64,000 bases of DNA from DASZIT01 sp963770635 (GCA_963770635.1 CAVYQI010000007.1:337802-401801); one strand, 5' to 3'. Counted from the stretch's first letter, positions 1 to 8,637 are shown. The notes: a model not told the origin generated them from the letters alone. A program made the numbers and translations.

Positions 1-218
1 CCTTCACCAACCAGACCATGGCCCAGGTGGAGCTGTTCACCCGCTCCGGCGAGTACGAGAACAAGGTCTACGTGCTGCCCAAGCACCTCGACGAGAAGGT
101 GGCCCGCCTCCATCTCGATGCCCTCGGCGTCAGGCTGACCACCCTCACCGACGAGCAGGCCGACTACATCGGGGTGCCGGTGGGCGGCCCCTACAAGCCG
201 GACACCTACCGCTACTGA
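1..218 (+). CDS. ahcY: Adenosylhomocysteinase, C-terminal part (cut by window edge)
   Basis: This is the last 71 codons of S-adenosylhomocysteine hydrolase; the reading frame is open to the window edge (first whole codon at position 3). The enzyme splits S-adenosylhomocysteine into adenosine and homocysteine in the cytosol with bound NAD and so keeps methylation running. The sequence shows the family C-terminus: FTNQTMAQVELF, then LPKHLDEKVARLHL, LTDEQADYIGVPVGGPYKP and the terminal TYRY. In this family the conserved Lys and Tyr near the C-terminus reach into the partner subunit and contact NAD. The stop is TGA at 216-218. The catalytic domain lies outside the window. Confidence 0.96.
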   Translation, partial: FTNQTMAQVELFTRSGEYENKVYVLPKHLDEKVARLHLDALGVRLTTLTDEQADYIGVPVGGPYKPDTYRY

Positions 219-239
219 GCGGCGGGCCGCTCGTCCCGC

Positions 240-740
240 TCAGCCGGGTGAGGGCCGGCCCATGGCGTGCCCGATGATGGTGTTCACGACATCGGTCTTG
301 GCATCGGCGTAGTCCTGCATCGTCGGCCAATCCTGGTTGGCGAGTTGCCGCTTCGTCGACGCGTACAGCTCACGATCGGCGGCGTTCTGGCGCAGCCAAT
401 CTCGGAATACCAGGTACCTGGTGATCTCTTCGGATCCCTCCGTGAGGACATGGACGTGAACGTCGTGCCCTGAGCTTCGAACCATGCGATGTTCATGAAA
501 GTCGGGTTCACGGACTCGGAGTTGATACCCCGCCGCCTGAAGATCTCCCAAGTAAGCGGTTTCGACCGAGGAATCCGCCACCGTGAGGCAGATGTCGACG
601 ATCGGCTTGGCGGCGAGCCCGGGAACCGAGGTCGAGCCGACGTGGTCGACGGCCAGAGCCCGCCCGGCCAGTGCGCCGACAATCTTCTTTCGTTCGATCT
701 CGAACCGGCGAGGCCAATCCGGGTCGTACTCGACGATCAC
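240..740 (-). CDS. GrpB family protein (UPF0157)
   Basis: The protein has the GrpB/UPF0157 pattern: VEYDPDWPRRFEIER near the N-terminus, then VDHVGSTSVPGLAAKPIVDI, a His-rich middle (FHEHRM, HDVHVHV) and ITRYLVFRDWLR. The family adopts a nucleotidyltransferase-like fold, but its substrate is unknown, so no function is assigned. I chose the GTG at 740 because GGAGAAGG lies 8 nt upstream (749-756) and the family normally starts just before the YDPxWP motif. The frame stays open to 863, with an ATG at 794 as an alternative start. The gene is convergent with ahcY. Confidence 0.83.
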   Translation of the reverse strand: MIVEYDPDWPRRFEIERKKIVGALAGRALAVDHVGSTSVPGLAAKPIVDICLTVADSSVETAYLGDLQAAGYQLRVREPDFHEHRMVRSSGHDVHVHVLTEGSEEITRYLVFRDWLRQNAADRELYASTKRQLANQDWPTMQDYADAKTDVVNTIIGHAMGRPSPG

Positions 741-866
741 GACGTCCACCTTCTCCGGTCCACCGATGAAGACGTCGGCGTCACGTCGGTGCATGGGCTC
801 ATAGTTGCACGGTTGTCTGCGGTCGATGACAAGGCGTGAACTGGAGTGGCGGTGACCGGCCAAGCA

Positions 867-1670
867 TCAGGTCAATCGGCGAATGATGCCCTCGGCCTGG
901 GATCGATAGCCGCCGCCGAACAGCACCGCATGCACCAGCAGCGGGAAGAGCCGAAAGAGCTCGACACGCTCCTCCCAGCCCGCCGGTAACGACCGGACGT
1001 CCAGATACGCCTCAACGGTCCGATCGGGAACGGTACCGAACAGTCCCAGCATGGCCAGATCCTCTTCGGGGTAGCCACCGTGGACGGAGGGGTCGATGAG
1101 CCACGGTTGGCCGTCCGCCCCCCACAGCACGTTTCCCCACCAGAGGTCGCCGTGCACCAGTGAGGGCCCGTCGAGCGGCAGCCGGTCGCCAATCCGGCTC
1201 GCCAGGCCCGACGCCGGCCGTTCCAGCCCGCAGCGGGACGACAGATCCAGGAGCCGCCGGTTGAAGTAGGTGGCGCCATCGTCGGCAGGCTCCGGGTCGA
1301 CCGGGCAGGCACCGACCCAGCGTGAGCCCCCTCCCCAGCTTGACCACCGGCGGGCGTGCAATGCGGCCAGTCGCCGTCCCAGCATCACCTCGTGTGCGGC
1401 TGTCCGAGGGCCCTGGTCGACCCAGGTGGTCACCAACAGGTCGTCGGTCGCCAGCACCACGTCGGGCACCCGCGGGGCCCCGGCCACCACGGCCAGAGCG
1501 GACAGCCCGGCTGCCTCGTCGACCACTCCCCGGCCGGTCTTGGCCACCAGCTCCCTCTCCCCGACCCGCACCCGCCAGATTCCTGTGCCCAGGGGTCGGG
1601 GCGGGCCGGGTGTCATTTCGAGCGCCCTGGCCAGATGTGGGAGCCAGCCGTCGGCTTCTCGTGGAGTCAC
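867..1670 (-). CDS. Fructosamine/ketosamine-3-kinase family protein
   Basis: This belongs to the fructosamine kinase family, a branch of the aminoglycoside-phosphotransferase fold that phosphorylates protein-bound or small ketosamines so that they fall apart (deglycation). Visible motifs are an N-terminal nucleotide-binding strand with ELVAKTGRG, the catalytic loop SLVHGDLWWGNVLW (Asp as catalytic base) and the metal-binding stretch LIDPSVHGGYPEEDLAM. Length is about 267 residues with the GTG at 1670, slightly short of the usual 280-300. The frame stays open to 1787, and an ATG at 1712 is an alternative; none of these starts has a good ribosome site. Physiological substrate is not deducible. 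The next upstream gene on this strand is the broken acyl-CoA dehydrogenase. Confidence 0.8.
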   Translation of the reverse strand: MTPREADGWLPHLARALEMTPGPPRPLGTGIWRVRVGERELVAKTGRGVVDEAAGLSALAVVAGAPRVPDVVLATDDLLVTTWVDQGPRTAAHEVMLGRRLAALHARRWSSWGGGSRWVGACPVDPEPADDGATYFNRRLLDLSSRCGLERPASGLASRIGDRLPLDGPSLVHGDLWWGNVLWGADGQPWLIDPSVHGGYPEEDLAMLGLFGTVPDRTVEAYLDVRSLPAGWEERVELFRLFPLLVHAVLFGGGYRSQAEGIIRRLT

Positions 1671-1811
1671 CTTGCCATTGTGGCAACCAGCCGGAGTGTG
1701 GCGGAGACGCATCGATCGGTGGACCGGCGGAGGGCGATGCGCCCAGCCACTGACCCCAATCTCCGGGACTGCGATCAGGGGGATCAAGTGGCCAAAGAAC
1801 GCCCGAAAACC

Positions 1812-3112
1812 TCAGGCGTTGGCCGTGGCCGCCTCCAACAGGTGGGCGAACCGCTCTTTGGCCGCCAGTCGGCGGGTGGGCACGTGCTCGGTCGGCACCT
1901 CCACCGGCGTGTACAGCTTCAGGGTGTGGCGGGCCACGGTGACCTTGTGGACCTCGTCGGGCCCGTCGTAGATGCGGGCGGCCCGGGCCGCCCGGTACAT
2001 CGACTCCAACGGGAGATCGGTGGAGAACCCCAGCGACCCGTGGACCTGGATGGCCCGGTCGATGACGTTGTAGAGCACCCCGGCGCCGTAGTACTTGATC
2101 ATGGCGATCTCGACCCGGGCCGCCGAGGCGCCGACTTCGGTCCATCTTCCAGGCGGCGTAGAGGGTCATCAGCCGGGCGGCGGTCATCTCCGCCAACGAG
2201 TCGGCCACCCAGTTCTGGATGGTCTGCTTCTCGGCGAGGGTCGACTTGTGAGTGGTGCGGGACACCGCCCGCTCGCACAACATGTCGAAGGCCCGCTTGG
2301 ACTGGCCCAGCCACCGCATGCAGTGGTGGATCCGGCCCGGCCCCAGCCGGTTCTGGGCCAGCAGGAACCCCTCGCCCTCGTTCCCGATCAGGTTGTCGTA
2401 AGGAACCCGGACCTCCCGGTAGATGATCTCGGCGTGGCCGCCGAACTTCCCGAAGTGCTCCACCGGGTCTTCCATGGTGGCGATGTCCCGCACGATGTCG
2501 ACGCCGGGAGCGTCGGCCGGCACGATGATCATCGAGCAGCCGGCGTAGGGGTGGACGCCGGGATTGGTCACCGCCATCACGATCAGGAAGTCGGCCACCG
2601 ACCCGTTGGAGGTGAACCACTTGTGCCCGTCGATCACCCATTCATCGCCGTCCCGGACCGCCCGGGTGGTGATCATGGTCGGGTCGGCCCCGGCGCCCGG
2701 CTCGGTCATCGAGAAAGCGCTCCGCAGGGTCCCATCCAACAGCGGCTCCAGCCACTGCTTGCGGTGCTCCTCCCGGCCGGAGTTCTCCATCCCCACCGCC
2801 AGCAGCTCGGCATTCCCGGAGTCGGGGGCGTTGTTGCCGAACACCACCGGTCCGTAGATGGTCTGGCCGAGGATCTCGTGCATCAATCCGAGCCGGAGCT
2901 GACCGAACCCACCGCCACCCAGTTCGGGTGGGAGATGGGACGGCCCAGAGGCCCTGGCCCTTCACCTGGTCCTGGAGCGGTTTGATGGCCTCGATCAGGA
3001 CCTCATGCGGCAGCGAGAGGGTCTCCAGCGGGAAGATCTCCTCCCGGACGAACTCGCGCATCCACGCCAGCTTCGCCTCGAACTCCGGCTCGGTGGAAAA
3101 ATCCCATGCCAC
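1812..3112 (-). pseudogene. Acyl-CoA dehydrogenase broken by two frameshifts
   Basis: The protein is complete only if two frames changes are allowed. Codons 1 to about 57 (MAWDFSTEPEFEAKLAWMRE to GQGLWA) are in one frame. The middle (HLPPELGGGGFGQLRLGLMH to TLYAAWKMD) is in a second frame, joined near 2,931-2,945. The end (VGASAARVEIAMIKYYGAG to the C-terminus) is in a third, joined near 2,136-2,142. Between breaks the sequence is excellent acyl-CoA dehydrogenase: FSMTEPGAGADPTMI, DGHKWFTSNG, the FAD/tetramer region IQVHGSLGFSTDLPLE and IYDGPDEVHKVTVARH. The ending resembles the ACAD10/ACAD11-like subgroup, which acts on unusual acyl-CoAs. A good ribosome site (AAGGAG) precedes the ATG at 3112. 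The perfect conservation either side of each break suggests recent mutation or sequencing error. Confidence 0.85.
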
Positions 3113-3210
3113 AGCTGTCTCCTTGCCGTCTGGTCCGGCCAGAACGTCTCGATCGGTCGGGTGATGATCGTCTGCCCGTGCTCGTTTTTCGGAAGTGCCA
3201 CCCGGCCAAG

Positions 3211-3216
3211 TACCGT
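3211..3216 (+). promoter_or_regulatory. -10 box of bioB (leaderless)
   Basis: TACCGT lies exactly 6 nt before the bioB ATG at 3223, and no Shine-Dalgarno sequence is present. Transcription would start at or within a base of the ATG. Confidence 0.55.
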
Positions 3217-3222
3217 TGCCGC

Positions 3223-4329
3223 ATGCCTGGTGAAGCCACTGCCACCCCTATCCGTACCACCGTGACGCTGTCGGCGCCCATCCGGGGCCCGGAGGTGGCC
3301 CTCTACCAGCGCATCGAGATCGGGTCGGTCGACGCCCGGGCCCGCCTCCAGGCCGCCGAGACCGCCCTCCTCGACGAACGACGCCTGCTCACCGCCGACG
3401 AGCTGGCCGGGCTGGCCGAGCTCCCTGATGAGTGGGTCACCTCGCTGGCCGCCCTCGCCCACCAGGTGCGCCTGTCCTGGTGCGGTCCCGAGGTCGAGGT
3501 CGAGGGGATCCTGTCGGCCAAGACGGGCGGCTGCCCGGAGGACTGCCACTTCTGCTCCCAGTCCTCCCGCTTCGACACGCCGGTGAAGGCCACCCCCTTC
3601 CTCGACGCCGGCGAGGTGCTGGCCGCCGCCGAGGAGACCAAGGCCCTCGGGGCGTCGGAGTTCTGCATCGTGCTGGCCATCCGGGGCCCCGACGAGAAGA
3701 CCCTCGGGCGGATCCTCGAGCTGGTCCCCCTGGTACGGGACAAGACCGGCCTCAACGTGGCCGTGAGCGCCGGCCTCCTCACCGATGACCAGGCCCGGCG
3801 CCTGGCCGAGGGCGGCGTCCACCGCTACAACCACAACCTCGAGACCTCCCGGTCGTTCTTCCCCAACGTCGTCACTTCCCACAGCTGGGAAGAGCGGGAG
3901 ACGACCTGCCGCCTGGTCCGCGACCACGGGATGGAACTGTGCTGCGGCGCCCTCATCGGGATGGGCGAGACCGACCAGCAACGGGTGGAGCTGATCGGCC
4001 AGCTCCAGGACCTCGACCCCTCCGAAGTGCCCCTCAACTTCCTCAACCCCCGTCCCGGCACCCCGCTCGGGGACGCCCAGCCGGTGGCGGCCTGGGAGGC
4101 GATCCGGTGGATCGCCATGTTCCGATTGGGGCTTCCCGGGGTCATCCTGCGGTACGCCGGCGGCCGAGAAGTCACCCTCCGCGAGCTGCAGGCCATGGGC
4201 ATGACCTCGGGGATCAACGCCCTCATCGTGGGCAACTACCTGACCACCCTCGGGCGCTCCGCCGATGAGGACCTCCAGATGCTCGCCGACCTGCGGATGC
4301 CGGTCGGGGCCCTCACCGGCATCTTGTGA
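3223..4329 (+). CDS. bioB: Biotin synthase
   Basis: BioB is a radical-SAM enzyme that inserts sulfur into dethiobiotin, the last step of biotin synthesis. The cluster motif CPEDCHFC gives Cys104, Cys108 and Cys111 (CxxxCxxC) for the SAM-binding [4Fe-4S] cluster. The domain continues with TPFLDAGEVLAAAEETKALG, YNHNLETSRSFFPNV, the GALIGMGET motif and LNFLNPRPGTPL, all family hallmarks. The length of 368 residues includes about 35 extra N-terminal residues. The ATG at 3223 is chosen because a -10 box sits 6 nt upstream, giving a leaderless mRNA; longer in-frame extensions look non-coding. The stop overlaps the start of the auxiliary gene bsaP (GTGA). The other biotin genes lie at 19.6-22.9 kb. 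Confidence 0.96.
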   Translation: MPGEATATPIRTTVTLSAPIRGPEVALYQRIEIGSVDARARLQAAETALLDERRLLTADELAGLAELPDEWVTSLAALAHQVRLSWCGPEVEVEGILSAKTGGCPEDCHFCSQSSRFDTPVKATPFLDAGEVLAAAEETKALGASEFCIVLAIRGPDEKTLGRILELVPLVRDKTGLNVAVSAGLLTDDQARRLAEGGVHRYNHNLETSRSFFPNVVTSHSWEERETTCRLVRDHGMELCCGALIGMGETDQQRVELIGQLQDLDPSEVPLNFLNPRPGTPLGDAQPVAAWEAIRWIAMFRLGLPGVILRYAGGREVTLRELQAMGMTSGINALIVGNYLTTLGRSADEDLQMLADLRMPVGALTGIL

Positions 4330-4529
4330 GCGGGGCGGTGGCCAGCTCGACCCGCTACTGCACCGGCTGCGGGCGGGCCGAGACCGAGTGTGCGGGGTGC
4401 GGACGGGCGCTCGACCCGCCCCGGTTCTGCTTGATCTGCGGGCGGCGGCTTACCGTGCGCGTCTCGCCCGCCGGGTTTCGGGCCCGGTGTCCCGACCACG
4501 GCGACGTGATCAGCGGGCCAGTTGATTAG
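4326..4529 (+). CDS. bsaP: Biotin synthase auxiliary protein BsaP
   Basis: This small Cys-rich protein of 67 residues is translationally coupled to bioB (GTG start overlapping its TGA). It carries CTGCGRAETECAGCG, then the signature DPPRFCLICGRRLTVRV followed by RARCPDHGDV, matching the small protein found beside bioB in mycobacteria and other actinobacteria. That protein has been reported as needed for actinobacterial BioB to turn over, in connection with its iron-sulfur clusters (established for the family). The C-terminal core with CxxC, C and H is the conserved part; the N-terminal CxxC-like pair is an additional possible metal site. Assignment rests on the motif plus the tight bioB linkage. 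Confidence 0.82.
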   Translation: MSGAVASSTRYCTGCGRAETECAGCGRALDPPRFCLICGRRLTVRVSPAGFRARCPDHGDVISGPVD

Positions 4530-4545
4530 GCCGCAGGTCGCGGCC
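4529..4545 (+). terminator. GC hairpin after bioB-bsaP
   Basis: GGCCGC and GCGGCC form a perfect 6-bp stem with a 5-nt loop, beginning at the last base of the bsaP stop codon. There is no long T-run, as is usual in high-GC actinobacteria, so termination is an inference. Confidence 0.4.
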
Positions 4546-4634
4546 GGATTTGGGCCCCGGCCGATGGGTTTTCGGCCCGGCCGAGGTCTCGTTGTTCGGA
4601 GCCAGCCGTCCGGGCCGGGCAAAGTGGAGGCAAG

Positions 4635-4931
4635 ATGAAGACGACCGTGGTGCGGTATCAGGTCAAGCCCGAGCACGCCGATGAAAATCAGCGATTGATC
4701 GAGGCGGTCTTCACCGAGTTGGACGAACGTGAGCCGAACGGCTTCACCTATAAGGTCTTCCGCCTCGGGGACGGCGTGAGCTTCATCCACGTGGTGACCG
4801 AACACGCGGTCGACGATCCCGATTCGCTCCAGGAACTGCCCGCCTTTCAAGCCTTTGTGGCCGACATCGCCGACCGGTGCGACGTTCCCCCGGCGGCGAC
4901 GGGAGCAACCATCGTTGGTGGCTATCGCTGA
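4635..4931 (+). CDS. Small antibiotic-biosynthesis-monooxygenase-like protein
   Basis: This is a 98-residue single-domain protein with the pattern of dimeric alpha/beta-barrel (ABM-like) proteins: an N-terminal strand TTVVRYQVKPEHADEN, a helix, the strand FTYKVFRLGDGVSFIHVVTEH and a helix LQELPAFQAFVADIADRC. Such proteins range from monooxygenases to ligand-binding or regulatory partners, and no catalytic residues can be assigned. AAGTGGAGG lies upstream of the ATG as ribosome site. It stands alone between bsaP and the next hypothetical gene. Confidence 0.72.
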   Translation: MKTTVVRYQVKPEHADENQRLIEAVFTELDEREPNGFTYKVFRLGDGVSFIHVVTEHAVDDPDSLQELPAFQAFVADIADRCDVPPAATGATIVGGYR

Positions 4932-5039
4932 TCTGGCCCGGCGGCAATCGGGTCGGCCGATCCCGGCTATCCACCCGACCTGGCACAATGTCGGCCGGGA
5001 CCGTTCCCATCCAGGGAGGTCCGGAGATCGAGGGACGGT

Positions 5040-5942
5040 ATGGACGTCGAATCCACCAAGCAGGATCGCGAGGCGATGCTGCGAGAGGCAATGACGAAGG
5101 TGAGCCCCACCGAAGTGAAGGCGGCCTTGAATCAGGCGACCCAGTCGGGGACTCGACCGTCGAAGGCGGTGTACAACGCCATGTTGGCGTTGCGACGCCA
5201 CCATGACCCGGTTCCCTACCTGACTCGACCCCAGTACCGACCCACCGTTCCCTACGTGGCCGCCGCCCTCTCGGACGAGTGCCTCACTCGGACCGTCGAA
5301 GTGCTCGGCGACAACTCGGAAAACCCGAGCCGGGAACAACTGCTGGCAGCCCTCGACACTCTCGGGTCTGACTTTGCCGACCCGGTCATTGCCGTGATGT
5401 TGGCCTGGGTGGCTCAGGACGGGCTGCCTTCCTCCGACCTGTGCGCCGAGCTGCTCACCACCGATCCTCGATACGGGTTGGCCACCGAAACCGCCGAGCC
5501 AAGCCGAGCCGTCGCTCGGTCGATGACGGTGGCGTCAGCGACCCGAGCGCGGAGCCCTCGGCCTGATTCAGCCGGCCGGGACCTTCCAGCCTCTGGCCTC
5601 GGCGATCTCCTTGCAGGTCGGGCAGATCCCGTAACGCTTGGGATCGCGACCCGGCACCCAGATCTTCCCGCACAACGCCCGCACGGCGGTGCCGTTCACC
5701 ATGCCCTCCACCACCGAGGGACCAGCCGAAACATAGTCACCCTCCTCGGGCGTGAACCCTTCGAGGACGATGTGAGCCATGCGTTCGTGATCGCCGTCGA
5801 GCTGGGGATCGGACAAGCGGGGAGAGAGCGTGGTTCCAGATTCGGACATGCCTCCAGGATCGCGCATCCTAACCGTTCGGGCACGCCGCCCACGTCAGCC
5901 ATCCTCCTGCTCGCCCGTCACCAGTACCGGCGTCGGGAGTAG
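5040..5942 (+). CDS. Hypothetical protein; C-terminal half probably out of frame
   Basis: I do not recognise this protein. The first 145-150 residues look coding: an acidic/basic helical start (MDVESTKQDREAMLREAM), then SKAVYNAMLALRRHHDPVPY and FADPVIAVMLAWVAQDGLPS. From about 5,490 onward the frame runs antisense through the whole DUF3039 gene (5,568-5,867) and its composition degrades into Arg/His/Pro-rich sequence. A shift near 5,490 would let the protein stop at 5,567, one base before the DUF3039 stop, giving a clean convergent pair and a plausible tail (VDDGGVSDPSAEPSA). I therefore trust the N-terminal half only and suspect an indel. Confidence 0.5.
   Translation: MDVESTKQDREAMLREAMTKVSPTEVKAALNQATQSGTRPSKAVYNAMLALRRHHDPVPYLTRPQYRPTVPYVAAALSDECLTRTVEVLGDNSENPSREQLLAALDTLGSDFADPVIAVMLAWVAQDGLPSSDLCAELLTTDPRYGLATETAEPSRAVARSMTVASATRARSPRPDSAGRDLPASGLGDLLAGRADPVTLGIATRHPDLPAQRPHGGAVHHALHHRGTSRNIVTLLGREPFEDDVSHAFVIAVELGIGQAGRERGSRFGHASRIAHPNRSGTPPTSAILLLARHQYRRRE
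5568..5867 (-). CDS. DUF3039 domain protein
   Basis: The 99-residue protein has the actinobacterial DUF3039 pattern: MAHIVLEGFTPEEGDYVSAG, then NGTAVRALCGKIWVPGRDPK and YGICPTCKEIAEARGW. The three cysteines (one in ALCGK, two in CPTC) with nearby residues look like a small zinc-binding site. The family's role is unknown; it is often a stand-alone cytosolic protein in actinobacteria. Two start codons are possible (ATG at 5867 or 5849); the second has GGAGG but only 1 nt away. The conserved domain begins after both, so the choice does not matter for identity. Confidence 0.82.
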   Translation of the reverse strand: MRDPGGMSESGTTLSPRLSDPQLDGDHERMAHIVLEGFTPEEGDYVSAGPSVVEGMVNGTAVRALCGKIWVPGRDPKRYGICPTCKEIAEARGWKVPAG

Positions 5943-6032
5943 GTTTCGAAACGCGACCGTGAACGGGTGGAGACGTCGTTACCTGGTGCTCCACCCCAGC
6001 CTCGAGGCAGCAACAGGAGGAGGCGGTGAGCG

Positions 6033-6611
6033 GTGATCCATGATCGACGAGGTGGCCGGTTCAGGGTTTCGTCCGGCCACCGGAAGGTAGTCGTGACCCT
6101 GATTGGAGGTGCCGCCGTGGTCATGGCGTCGTGCTCTTCCGGAGGTTCGACGAGCCCGACAACCACTTCCGGATCCGGGACCACGTCAAGCGTTGCGAGT
6201 TCTTCGTCGACCGCTGGAACGGTTCCCAGCCCCTCGTCGACCAACCCAGGTGTGCAAAACCTACCGGTCTCCAACACGGTAAAGAACCAGCTCACCTCGG
6301 CCTACGTGGCCTTCCACCGTTACAAGGCCACTGATGTCATCGGAACCACACCGAACAGCGTGTACTACGCCTACGATCCCTCCTCCGGCACCTACTGGGC
6401 CATGTCCGGTTTCGTGCCCTCCGAGGAGGCCAGTTATCAGGTTCATGTGAGCATGCAGGATGCGGGGGCCTTCGGTTGGTTCAGCCAGAAATCGGGCGGC
6501 AACTGGCGGGCCCACAACGGAAGTTTCCCGCCGTGGTGCCACGCCGATCAGTTCTTTCCGAGCGGCGTCCTGGCCGTCTGGTCGATCTCCGCCGCCCAGT
6601 TGACCTGCTGA
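6033..6611 (+). CDS. Putative secreted lipoprotein
   Basis: The N-terminus is a lipoprotein signal: basic RRGGRFRVSSGHRK, hydrophobic VVVTLIGGAAVVMA, then the lipobox-like MASC with Cys about residue 34. A Ser/Thr/Gly-rich linker of about 40 residues follows (GGSTSPTTTSGSGTTSS), as in anchored actinobacterial proteins. The remaining globular part (YVAFHRYKATDVIGTTPNSV, TYWAMSGFVPS, PPWCHADQFFPSGVLAVW) is not a family I know; two cysteines near the end could form a disulfide. GGAGGAGG lies 9 nt before the GTG start. It is expected to be outside the membrane; function unknown. Confidence 0.68.
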   Translation: MIHDRRGGRFRVSSGHRKVVVTLIGGAAVVMASCSSGGSTSPTTTSGSGTTSSVASSSSTAGTVPSPSSTNPGVQNLPVSNTVKNQLTSAYVAFHRYKATDVIGTTPNSVYYAYDPSSGTYWAMSGFVPSEEASYQVHVSMQDAGAFGWFSQKSGGNWRAHNGSFPPWCHADQFFPSGVLAVWSISAAQLTC

Positions 6612-6771
6612 CTGGTCATCGTCCTTACATCAGGTGGCAAAGAACCTGCGACCGACCATGAGACGTCGGACGTGATGTCTGAGCCTCGGGAGCTGATCCA
6701 TAACTGGTGGCCTTGAAGCCGAGGCCCGGCTGATCAGGGGCCGGTGATCCGGTGCGGTACCACCCAGCCCC

Positions 6772-6777
6772 TACGCT
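6772..6777 (+). promoter_or_regulatory. -10 box of maf (leaderless)
   Basis: TACGCT lies 6 nt before the maf ATG at 6784, with no Shine-Dalgarno sequence between. Confidence 0.5.
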
Positions 6778-6783
6778 GGTTGG

Positions 6784-7380
6784 ATGCCGGAACGCACCCT
6801 CATCCTGGCTTCGGGGTCCCCGGCCCGCCTCCGCCTCCTCAAAGAAGCCGGCTTCGATCCCAAAGTGGTGGTGAGCGGCGTCAACGAGGACGAAGTCGTC
6901 GACGACGACACTGCCGACCTCACCCGGCTCCTGGCCGAGCACAAGGCGTCGGCCGTGGCCGACCCCGGCGGGGACGCCATCGTCGTCGCCTGTGACTCGA
7001 TGCTCGAGTTCGACGGCCGGCAGCTCGGAAAGCCGACCAGCGACGCCGAGGCGATGGGGTGGCTGCAGTCGATGCGGAGCCGCCAAGGAACCCTCTATAC
7101 CGGGCACTGCATCATCGACGAACGAACCGGCAAGAAGGTAACGGACGTCGCCGCCACCACGGTGCGATTCGGCGTCACCACCGACGACGAGCTGCGGGCC
7201 TACCTGGCCACCGGAGAAGCCATGGCCGTGGCCGGTGCCTTCACCCTGGATGGGAGGTCCGGCCCATTCATCGACGGTGTCGACGGCGATCCCAGCAACG
7301 TGATCGGGCTCTCCCTCCCGTTGTTCCGTTTGCTGCTCTCCCGCCTCGACGTCCCGATCACCTCTCTGTGGGCCACATGA
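6784..7380 (+). CDS. maf: Maf family nucleotide pyrophosphatase
   Basis: Maf proteins hydrolyse non-canonical nucleoside triphosphates, or dTTP/UTP, to monophosphates in the cytosol. The N-terminal LILASGSPARLRLLKEAGF is the family substrate-binding start, and VVACDSMLEFDGRQLGKP carries the conserved acidic residue and the GKP motif. The middle LQSMRSRQGTLYTGH and the end GAFTLDGRSGPFIDGVDGDP with NVIGLSLP are also typical. Length 198 residues is normal. It overlaps dusB by ATGA, so the two are translated together, and has its own -10 box 6 nt upstream. Confidence 0.93.
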   Translation: MPERTLILASGSPARLRLLKEAGFDPKVVVSGVNEDEVVDDDTADLTRLLAEHKASAVADPGGDAIVVACDSMLEFDGRQLGKPTSDAEAMGWLQSMRSRQGTLYTGHCIIDERTGKKVTDVAATTVRFGVTTDDELRAYLATGEAMAVAGAFTLDGRSGPFIDGVDGDPSNVIGLSLPLFRLLLSRLDVPITSLWAT

Positions 7381-8507
7381 CCGAGGCTTCCCCTCCGCTC
7401 AAGCTCGGCCCGATCGCGGTCGACCCACCAGTGGTCCTGGCGCCCATGGCGGGTGTGACCAACGCCGCCTTCCGGCGCCTCTGCCGCACCTACGGTGCCG
7501 GTCTCTACGTCAGCGAGATGGTCACCGCCCGCGCCTTGGTCGAGAGCAACGCCAAGACCATGGGCATGGTCACGTTCGGCTCCGACGAGCCGGTGCGGAG
7601 CGTTCAGCTCTACGGCGTCGACCCGGTGGTGATGCACGAGGCGGTTCGGCGACTGGTGGACGACATCGGCGTGGACCACATCGACCTCAACTTCGGCTGT
7701 CCGGCGGCCAAGGTGACCCGTCGGGGAGGGGGCGCCGCCCTACCCGTCCATCGAACCCTGTTGCGTCACATCATCGCCGCCGCGGTCAAAGGAGCCGGCA
7801 CGGTCCCGGTCAGCGCCAAGTTCCGGATCGGAGTGGACGACACCCACACCACCTACCTCGAGACCGGTCGGATCGCCGAAGGGGAGGGAGCGGTGGCGGT
7901 GGCGCTCCATGCCCGTACCGCCGAACAGCTCTACTCGGGAACCGCCGACTGGCAGGCCATCGCGGCGCTGAAGGACGCGGTCACCACCATTCCGGTACTC
8001 GGCAACGGCGACATCTGGGAGGCATCCGACGCCTTGGCCATGGTGGCCGCCACCGGGTGTGACGGAGTGGTCGTGGGTCGGGGGTGCCTGGGTCGCCCGT
8101 GGCTGTTCCGGGATCTTGACAATGCCTTTGCCGGCCGCCCGCGGTCAGCTCCTCCCGACCTGGGTGAGGTGACGCGGATCATGGCGACCCACGCTTCATT
8201 CCTTTGCGACAGCTTCGGCGACGAGCACGGCATTCGCCAATTCCGCAAGCACACCAGCTGGTACCTCACCGGTTTCCCGGTCGGGCCAGAGGTTCGCCGG
8301 ATGATGGCCACCATTGCCACGCCCGAGGAGCTGAGCCGGATCCTCATCGGGTTGGATGATGCCGTGCCCTTTCCCCCCGGAGCTTCCCGGATGGCCCGAG
8401 GGCACACCAATGGTCCGAGGCCGGTGCACCTTCCGGCCGGCTGGCTCGATGCCGTCGACGACCCGACTCCCCCGGAAGGCGGCGAGGAACTCGTCTCGGG
8501 GGGTTGA
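7377..8507 (+). CDS. dusB: tRNA-dihydrouridine synthase
   Basis: This FMN enzyme reduces specific uridines in the tRNA D-loop. The TIM-barrel start reads VVLAPMAGVTNAAFRRLCR, the active-site motif is NFGCPAAKVTRRGGGAAL with catalytic Cys108, and the FMN phosphate site is VLGNGDIWEASDALAMVAATG then GVVVGRGCLGRPWLF. The C-terminal helical tRNA-binding domain includes IRQFRKHTSWYLTGFP. The ATG overlaps the maf stop. Length of 376 residues fits the DusB type and includes a low-complexity tail (TPPEGGEELVSGG). Confidence 0.94.
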   Translation: MTEASPPLKLGPIAVDPPVVLAPMAGVTNAAFRRLCRTYGAGLYVSEMVTARALVESNAKTMGMVTFGSDEPVRSVQLYGVDPVVMHEAVRRLVDDIGVDHIDLNFGCPAAKVTRRGGGAALPVHRTLLRHIIAAAVKGAGTVPVSAKFRIGVDDTHTTYLETGRIAEGEGAVAVALHARTAEQLYSGTADWQAIAALKDAVTTIPVLGNGDIWEASDALAMVAATGCDGVVVGRGCLGRPWLFRDLDNAFAGRPRSAPPDLGEVTRIMATHASFLCDSFGDEHGIRQFRKHTSWYLTGFPVGPEVRRMMATIATPEELSRILIGLDDAVPFPPGASRMARGHTNGPRPVHLPAGWLDAVDDPTPPEGGEELVSGG

Positions 8508-8637
8508 ACCCACCAGGAGCACCAAACCGCGCCGACGGGTGTGGGACAATGAAGACTCGGGTTGACCCCGCTGGGCACATTTGGCCACGCCGTCGCCGCG
8601 GAGACTCTGCGATCGACACACTCACCCGAGCTCCCTG

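Noticed and set aside
867..3112. ACAD10/11-like fusion of a kinase-like domain and acyl-CoA dehydrogenase
   Set aside because: The two genes are adjacent on one strand, but the kinase belongs to the fructosamine-kinase branch and lies after, not before, the dehydrogenase; no fusion frame exists.
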